Below, in pieces: positions 56,001-64,000 of a stretch of DNA of 64,000 bases. Below the pieces are notes generated by a model. That model made no database searches. It was not told the origin of the DNA and saw only the letters and a program-made list of their open reading frames with translations. The DNA is taken from assembly GCA_002914805.1 (NCBI GenBank), contig JXTB01000243.1, forward strand, positions 254,817 to 318,816, read 5' to 3'. Source of the stretch: Parasponia andersonii. Lineage: Eukaryota > Streptophyta > Magnoliopsida > Rosales > Cannabaceae. Each line of letters starts with the position of its first letter. The first letter of the stretch is position 1. The translations under genes and the position numbers were made by a program.

Positions 56001-57647
56001 CTATTTTATTAAATAAAAGATTGCCCACAAGGATCTGCGTAGAAGAATTTTGTTTATTTTTATTTTTATTGGGTGATCGAAAGAAAACTACTTTGTATTC
56101 TGTTTAAGAAATCCTCATCCATTAATTTCTGTTGGTTGAGATACCCAATTGGTAGTCGTTGTCGGAAGATTAGTTTTAAGTTCAGTACTTTCTCATTCTA
56201 ATAGGTCCATTATTTTGGTTGTCTCATTCTAATAGGTCCATCGTTTTGTTGCCTCCTCCAATAACTATAAGGACATACAGCTTGAATTGGATTTTATGGA
56301 GTGTTTAATATTTCCTCCTTCGGGCATGCTGATCTTTCCGCAAAGGAAAGAAAGTCCTCAACTCCCATATGGCTAGTCCCCATTATAAAAATTAATGATG
56401 GTATTAAAATATATTCACATATGTGGAAACTTTGCCGGTGGAGAGGCGTCCACGTCTCCGCGTGATAAATTTATGTATTTATTTATCTTTTTGGGAGTGT
56501 TATTGGTCAATATTTATCATTATTATTGATCGTTTTGGCCCTATAACATGATACATAGCTTTCCTTATGGTCCCGATATGTTGGGTGCCAATATTACTGG
56601 ATGCAAAATGGAAATTGTTGTGCAATAGTTAAGTTGGATGTTACTTTCAGCTCGACTAATTCTTCTCTCTCTCAATATCGCCTAGGCTATAGCTTTTAGT
56701 TTTTGACGAATTAATAGGATGTTATACTCTTTTTTCTTCTTTAAGTCTTCCACTTAGTCACCTGACTCAATTTTAAAATGTAGAAATTAAGGAGGCCGGT
56801 ACCACTAGTCTACCAATACTTAAGATTTGTTCCTGTACCACTCTATAGGGGCCTGGCGAATATGATGATAAAATCTAGTGATCATTATCTGCTATTGCTG
56901 CTGGTTGTTTAATTATCAGTTTCGAGTACATTTTCCCATAGTGTTAGATTTGGTACGTTTTTGCTTTATAATGCCTTTAATATAATATTATATAGAGCAC
57001 CTTTACATATACTTTGAGGGTATGAAGTTAGGAATCTAATCTAATGCCAATCGTCTCTTTTTTCATGTACTGTTCTTATTGAATCTGGCCATAAAAACGA
57101 CCTATGAGCACTAATAAGGTCTTCCGTACTGATTCCTTGGATGTTACTAATAGTTTTTAACAACTGACTTTTGATGGAATAAAACCACGAATGATTCTTG
57201 CCTGTTATATGGGGTTGCAGTATTATATAAAACCATGCACAAAATTTTTGCTATGAATTAGTATGAAAAACATGAACTTGATTGAACGAATGACATATCA
57301 AGAGTAACCCGGCCCATATTTAAGTACACAATCGGATAGGACATAACTCAGTTGGGTTAAAAGATCCCAGGCCGGCCCGGATCTGAGAGTGGGTCCAATT
57401 CCAATTGGCCTTCCCAATTCTGCTCACGATTGATTTTGAGATCGACCCAATTAAGTCTTAAATGATCTTTTAGACTGCTAACCTTTTGGGTAGATCAATT
57501 ATCCAATAATTAATGGGTTTTTAAGGGTTCTACCTTTAAAAATAAAAAGTATTACAAATATACGGTACATCGAAATATTACTGTTTTCCTATGGCACAAA
57601 GCTAAAAATATTGTGAATATAAGGTATAAACAAACGGTTACAACTTT
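53040..57647. other. Spacer between TOM20 and the LARD-like element
   Basis: No gene or RNA is recognised. Small repeats are present: gtttataagacataagaa with actcatgatcgtctt duplicated at about 54064 and 54126, tctcattctaataggtccat duplicated near 56190 and 56221, and an A run at about 54625-54648. A minus-strand ORF at 54848-55204 shows no domain. Confidence 0.6.
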
Positions 57648-57960
57648 TGTACACAAGCGGAAATCTAAGACCGTAATTTTTAATAATTTTAGGTTGAAAT
57701 AATGATAAACAGTAATTTTTTTTTACAGAATTCCAGCAAATTTAATATTTAAAATTTTAATTTTTAGTCCTCAAAAATAGGCAAAAATTCAAAAGTAAGA
57801 ATTCTCTCGTTACTTTTAATTTCTCTAGAAAATATACACTTAATATTTAGAGGAATACCATTTAATTTATTTGGAAACTTTTCATTTAAAATCATGAAGT
57901 TCAATAAAATGAATCCAATGTCCAAACAATTCACATAAAATCATTTGTATTTCTATTGGC
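57648..57960 (-). repeat. Left LTR-like copy (recognised part)
   Basis: It aligns with 63659-63985. It may continue rightwards, but the partner sequence lies beyond the window. Confidence 0.65.
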
Positions 57961-60900
57961 TAAATAAATTTGACATAAAAAAGAGAAGATGATACAGAGT
58001 ACAAACCAACTAATGAAGAGGATTAGAACTATATGCACAATGCCAAGCATGCTTGTCAAGCCCTCAGAACAATTACCACAAAATAAATCAATACCTAAAA
58101 ATGGGAGGGAGTAGGGGATGAGCATGTGAATACTCAGTATAAACTCAATTACTTTTTTAAATATATGCACGGTCAATACCTTTTCCAAATTTTATTTATA
58201 AACCAAGTTTATAAAATAATTATTCTCCATAATAATCATATGCTCAAAACCAAAATTAGAAATCACAAGATTGTACATATCATAAATCAACCTATTCTAT
58301 GATCTCACATCCTCTCATTACGAACTAGAGTAACTCGTATTACGTGTACTAAGTATTCTCTGCTTGATACCTATCCCAGAAAAGTGGAGGGATACCTATG
58401 TGTCTAAGTCTATCAAACCGGAGGGGCAACTAAATGTCTACACTTACCGAGTAGGAGTAATAAGAAAAACTTCGCGTAGGTTTATAGGCTCTTACCGAAG
58501 GCGGGTGTACTAGTCCGCCAACTACAATACCGCGATACCTAAAATGTATCTCATGTGTGATTCTATGGTGTGTATAACATCTAAGAAGATATATGTAATA
58601 ATCATACAGAATATAATCAAACAATACTTTAAAACTCCACTTGATATTACTCTAGAATTTACTGTACATTGGGTAGTAAATCTGCTAAATCACTCTAAGA
58701 TCACGATTTTATAAACATGTGTAGAAGTCACATAATCCAATTCCAAAATAGTCATAATGAAAAATTTAAATTAAATCATATATAAAATCAGGTAATTGAA
58801 CCTCTACCTCAATCAAGTATTCAAATAATATTACGGTGCTATGGAGGACATCGAGCATAGTTTGGGTGTCGATCGGAAGGTCAGACATCGTTTTTGAACC
58901 TTTGATCAATAGGTTTAAAATTCGATTTTCCAATAGGACCTCAAATAGAGAAACGAATATTTGCACTGAATTCCTAGCACCCAATTTAGCTAAGTTAGAT
59001 ATATATCTTAAGTAATTTAAACTTTGGTCGAAACCCAACGCTGTGGCACATAAAATTAGACAAATCTAAGCCATTAGATTTTGTTTTTCGTGCCTATCAC
59101 CAAATACAATCAATATATATATATATATCAAACGTCTTGTTTTCACGAGTACATCACAAATATGAAATTTATTTTACGATCTAATGGTCGGATTAGTTTT
59201 AATAGCAAAATTCATTTCGAGCAAGGTTAAGTTGAGATATATATACCATGATGATCCTCATGTCAAGATGAATCTGGGAAGCCCAAATTTGCGGCTTGAA
59301 GTCGTCGGTAACGACATGAAATTGAAATCTTCCCTCAGATATTTTTTGCATTTTTTCTGCGAAATAGTGGTCTGGCGGCTCGGGGGTGATAGCGGAGCTT
59401 CGTGGAGAGCTGATCTAGGGAGCTAGTGTTGGTCACCAATGATGGCCAGAGGAGCTTATACGGTGGCTCACATAGTAAGAGAGAGTGAACACTTTAGCAT
59501 ATTATTATAAATATCAAACCAAACACTAGGTAAATTAAGAAGTATGTAACATAACTTTGTGCTGGTATTAGAATCCCATCAACACGCCAATAATGTCACA
59601 CAAAGGTATGTGATAGAGATATACACAAAGAGACATACAATCACAAGATGAATCATTGATAGGTATAAAACCTCGACACAAAAGATTAGAAACGATAACC
59701 TCAAATTAGTAATTAATTATAGAAATAATAACGTTAACCAAGGACATAAGTTAAAAACACAAGACTTCTATAACAGAATATTGATTGTCAGGCACCAAAT
59801 AAGTCTAATAGATTAGATAACAGGCACATACAATACCACTCTCAGATTATACGAGATGAATAATATATTGGGATAATTCTATTTACTTGCAGTTAAACTT
59901 GGTCCTAAATAATTACTGAGTCTAATGACTCTAACAAGATTCTCATCAACACAAGATTTCACCCTAACAGGATTTTGAAATGGAAAATAATTTTACTTGT
60001 GTTACACTACACATGGGATAGACGAGTTTAGAGATTAAAATAACAACAAGAATAAAGTGATATAAGTCATTTACCATTTCTCATAATGAGCGTATAATAA
60101 CTATATACAAAAATATTCCTAGTAAAGAACAAAACTAGAACTTCCACAATAAGAAATCATCAACACAAAAATACATAGCACAACAAATACCACCAGCTAA
60201 ATTACTACAATCTAAGCATATAAAATGCAAGTATCCACGTAATAAATATTGTCCAAAGGCTTCCTAATTCTTTTATCTAAGGTAACATCATATCATAATA
60301 ATCCATACCACAATTAAATCTAAAGGCTCTCTAAGTCTCTTTGCTCAACATAGGATTCTAAAAATCATCCAGATCGTCACTTACCTCTAAAGACTGTCTA
60401 AGTCTTTGGTACAAAAGAAAGTCATATAGAAATGACTCTATACCAATATGTAAATAAAACTGTTAACAATACTACAATACCCAGAAATAAGATTCTAATA
60501 GAATAAGTTGTGTTTGTAGTGATACATGTCTCTAATCTAACCCCATTTTATTTTTAAATAAAAAATAGTTTTGAAAATATGTAGCACAAAGATTAGGAGC
60601 ATATAAAAATACTATAATAGTTCACAATAAGGTTTCACTTTAGCTATTGGCAAACCAAATATGAACTTTAAGTATTGCTTTTGAAAATTTAATGGTAGAG
60701 TTTAATAATTCTCAATATAGACTCATAAGTAGACTGATCCTTATGTCATCAATTATACTACCATAATGATGCTTGGATCCAACTTAAATCTAGTAATGAG
60801 TCACAAGCTGAACTCAATACCAACGAACTCAATGACGACTCTAATCTATAATAGATTTTAATCAGAATCTCCAAAGATTCTTAAAAGTCAACATAAGTAA

Positions 60901-63641
60901 GGTACCTCAAATAGTACCCATTCAGTAACACTAAGAGGAAATACACCAACAAGATTGAATCTTGTCATTATTAGTCAATCAGTTTGATATTTAGAACTCT
61001 AACTCCATTTACTAGGCTAAGTAAGTAGAATAAGAAGACATTTTTTTTATGCTTGATAGATAGTTTACTAATTAGACTATCAAGTACTTAATACATATCA
61101 ATTTCTCTTAAATCAGAGTTAAACATAATAGAAATTTTCTTAAAATTTCAAAACTTTTTCCAAAGTTTCAAATATGTATCTTTACGAGATTCAAAAGCAT
61201 GTCTTCCTTTTGTTAAGAAATCACATTATGCAAATAATTTTCCATAATTATTATTAATGAAAATCTTTAAGTAATACATTAGTGAGGGTTTTTTTAGGTG
61301 TCATAACTTTAAAATACCACATTCTAATAATTTTATTAAAAATAGTTTTAAAAGTCATTTTAACAATAAAAAAACCTATAAAACGTTTTAGAAAATAATT
61401 GAGTGTGTCAAGTGTAAATTTAATTTAATTTTAATTTTTTTAAATTTTTTTTATCTCACTCAATTTGTCAAGCATATCATTCCATAGCTCTTGTCTATTT
61501 GAAAATCTAAGTTTCATAAATCAAATAGTTAAAATTTTTACTTCAAAGAAGATACCATATATCATCATGCATCATTTAAGTTTCCCTAAGATTGAGGTAT
61601 TCAAAACTAATATATATATTTTCTAAATTCTTAAATGCAAAGTCATCCTAAGCCTCCAATACTAGGAGTTCCTAATATTTAGAAAATTAAGTTAAAAAAA
61701 TTACAAAAATATCTAATTGTCCAATTAAGATAAATAATGCAAATCAGTCCAGCTTGATTCACTTATCCAGTGAACAAGATATCTATTGAATATAAAGAAT
61801 TCACAATTTTAGTAAATAGCAGCATCACATATTCATCATTAAACATGCTATGTATATAATGAAAAGCTTACAAGGATTAAATCCAAGCAATAAGACAAAT
61901 AAGGTAATAATAATAAAATTTCACAAATTTCTAAACTAAGTTTTCAAAATATAAAATTTCTCCACGTATATAAGGTTCAAAACAAGTTCGCATAACCAAT
62001 TTTTTACTTAACAAAGTTTTTATAATAAGATATTATACATTTAACTTTTATAAATATATACACAAGTTTTTAAGAATTTATATGCATACCACATTAAATC
62101 ATATCGATAATTTCTTTAAAAAAAATCAGACGTTTGCCAGAAGTTACCACATAAATTTTATCATAAATATTATTTTGTAAATAAATTTTCTAAAGCTTCA
62201 TTTAGATTCAAAATCATGTAACAATAGAAACTCAATAATTTTTTTTAATAACCACATTTAATATATTCAAAACTAGTTCTAAATTAACACTATTAAATTT
62301 ACAATGAGAACATATTAGTACCATAACTAGTTTTAAGTGAATCAGTTACTTAAATTTTATAATGCTGGCAATTTAGCAAACCTTAATCTCAAGTGGTACC
62401 ATTATTTTTTAAAGAATATAATCCTTAAATATGTAAATTTCATGCACCCAATCGTTATTCAAAATTAAGAGGTATGTGGTTACGTTGAAAACAAAGATAA
62501 TTCATTGGTAAAATACAAATGTCTACCTCATTCAAACCCAAAATTATCCATTTGGAATTTTCCAAAAAATTTCAATCTAATTTATCATGTCTTAAACTTT
62601 TTTTTTTAAGTTTAAAATTAGGAAAAATACTTGGAACTTTTAGTTCATAATAATTACCTTAACCTAAAATATTTTCTAACTAACACTACCAAATGTAAAT
62701 TAGGATTACTTTGGTACCACAACTAAATTTAGTATAAACCAAGATTCAAACTTTGTAATAGGGTAAATAGACAAACCTCAAATCTCTAATAGCCCAAAAA
62801 TTTCTAGAATCGTACATTTCTTGAATAATAAATTACTTTTACCAAATCCTATTCAAAATTTTTTAACAAAATATTCAAAATCTCTTTATAAGCAAACATG
62901 CTGCAATGATGAATTGCAAGGGTCTACATTGTATCCGTTCTAAATTGTCAATTTCAAATTTCTAAAAGTTTTAAACCCAAATAATATTATATTAATTTTA
63001 ACCAAATTTTATTAATTCAAAAATTACCTTACGAAAACCAAATTTGATAAGACTGGAAAAGAATAATTTTTAATTTGTAACCAAGTTCGTATTATTGTAT
63101 CAATTCATGAATAAAAAAATAATATGTGATGACCATCTAAACATCCTACCAATGCATGATACAAGATTATAGAAATGATTTATCAAACACTCAAACAGAT
63201 TAATCACATATAAACAATTTCTAAGAAGTTCAAATCATAACCCTACAAGTACAAATAATGTCAAGTTATGCAATCAAGATACAAGATATTGAATTACTAT
63301 TTTAGAATTTATGAGGTTCACATAACTTAGCATAATCATAGACATAAAAATACAAGGACGAATGCCCATTTGAACTGAAATTTTTTTGACAATAGTAGAA
63401 TTTACTAGTCTCATGTCATTCTCAACACTTTTGAGACTAAAATTTTAGGGTATAACTATCCCAAGGATACCAATGTTATACTATAGGAAAGTGAACAAAA
63501 GATTCAGAATAAATCAAGAGTAAAGGAATCATATTTATTTAATTTCTAAGTGATGTATGAGGTATTTTTAAATTTCTTTTCTAAAACCCTTTTAAATACT
63601 AAAATAACATAAGCAAGATCCCAGATGGATCTGAAGCCCGA

Positions 63642-63658
63642 ATCTTTGATACCAAAAC
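63642..63658 (-). other. Candidate primer binding site, initiator-Met type
   Basis: The minus strand reads GTTTTGGTATCAAAGA next to the LTR end. The core TGGTATCA is the usual complement of the tRNA-iMet 3' end. Confidence 0.55.
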
Positions 63659-64000
63659 TGTCACGACTAAAAATCCAAGGCCGTGACTTTTAGTATAGTC
63701 GTGACTTTTAGTAATTTTAGGTTAAAATAGTGATAACCAATAATTTTTTTTTACAAAATTCCAACAAATTTAATATTTAAATTTTAATTTTTAGTTCTTA
63801 AAAGCATGCAAAATTCAAAAGTAAGAATCCTCCCATTATTTTTAATTTCTCTAAAAAATATACACTTAATATTTAGAAGAATATCATTTAATTTATTTGG
63901 AAAATTTTCATTTAAAATCATGAAGTTCCATAAAATGAATCCAATATCCAAATAATTCACATAAAATTATTTGTATTTCTAAGAGCTCAATTTAATAGCA
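63659..64000 (-). repeat. Right LTR-like copy, cut by the window end
   Basis: It begins TGTCACGAC and aligns with 57648-57960. It contains a small internal duplication of gtgacttttagta near 63682-63714. Confidence 0.65.

Larger units (their letters stand above)
57648..64000 (-). mobile_element. LARD-like non-coding LTR retrotransposon, running off the window
   Basis: The sequence from about 57660 to 57955 is repeated in the same orientation from 63665 to the window end, about 6.0 kb apart, with shared blocks such as aaaatatacacttaatattta and aaaatcatgaagttc. The right copy starts TGTCACGAC at 63659. Directly left of it, the minus strand reads TTGGTATCAAAGA, close to the TGGTATCAGAG of initiator-Met primer binding sites. 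That makes the right copy the 5' LTR of a minus-strand element and the left copy its 3' LTR. The interior is AT-rich with no gag or pol recognisable, as in large retrotransposon derivatives (LARDs). The inner end of the left LTR could not be placed. Confidence 0.6.

Noticed and set aside
58766..59426. ORFs of 80-90 codons within the LARD-like element
   Set aside because: They have no gag, pol or other domain and lie in AT-rich LTR-like sequence.

Overview
This is a stretch of a flowering-plant nuclear genome, most likely a eudicot. The evidence is short intron-rich genes with plant-type products (ELMO-domain protein, MAP65, NF-YC13-like histone-fold protein, ENY2, plant-type TOM20), a plant U6 snRNA gene with USE plus TATA promoter, AT-rich intergenic DNA, microsatellites, a MITE, and large Ty3/gypsy retrotransposons of the Tat type. 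I could not name the species.

Layout. 1-10983: the 3' part of a decayed Tat-type LTR retrotransposon (element 1), with protease to integrase remnants, two tandem arrays, a spliced gene on the opposite strand and a 3' LTR. 10984-14392: AT-rich spacer. 14393-19644: nine-exon ELMO-domain gene (+). 20851-20952: U6 snRNA gene (-). 23153-27086: eleven-exon MAP65 gene (+). 28109-28528: intronless NF-YC13/DPB3-like gene (-), tail to tail with MAP65. 29391-31824: a long-terminal-inverted-repeat element packed with tandem repeats. 32511-33986: five-exon ENY2 gene (+) whose start codon appears to be split by an intron. 36019-48376: a full-length second Tat element (element 2) with two LTRs and a 5-bp target duplication, inserted inside one unit of a 378-bp host tandem repeat. 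50342-53039: six-exon TOM20 gene (+). 53040-57647: spacer. 57648-64000: two copies, about 6 kb apart, of an LTR-like sequence; beside the right copy is an initiator-Met-type primer binding site in minus orientation, so this looks like a non-coding LARD-like retrotransposon running off the window.

The most interesting feature is the antisense gene carried by both Tat elements. Comparing the copies gives four exons and three introns of 75-80 bp at the same positions, a conserved TATA box 122-124 bp upstream of the ATG, a matching C-terminus and a shared AATAAA downstream. In element 2 the reading phase is kept across all three junctions. This looks like a separately transcribed, spliced retrotransposon gene with a coiled-coil product of unknown function.

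The host genes are unrelated housekeeping functions (Arf-GAP-like, microtubule bundling, replication or chromatin histone fold, SAGA/TREX-2, mitochondrial protein import) and do not form a pathway. The two Tat copies lie in the same orientation on either side of the ELMO to ENY2 gene island. All exon coordinates were read by eye from splice signals, reading phase and family similarity; no transcript data or database search was available.
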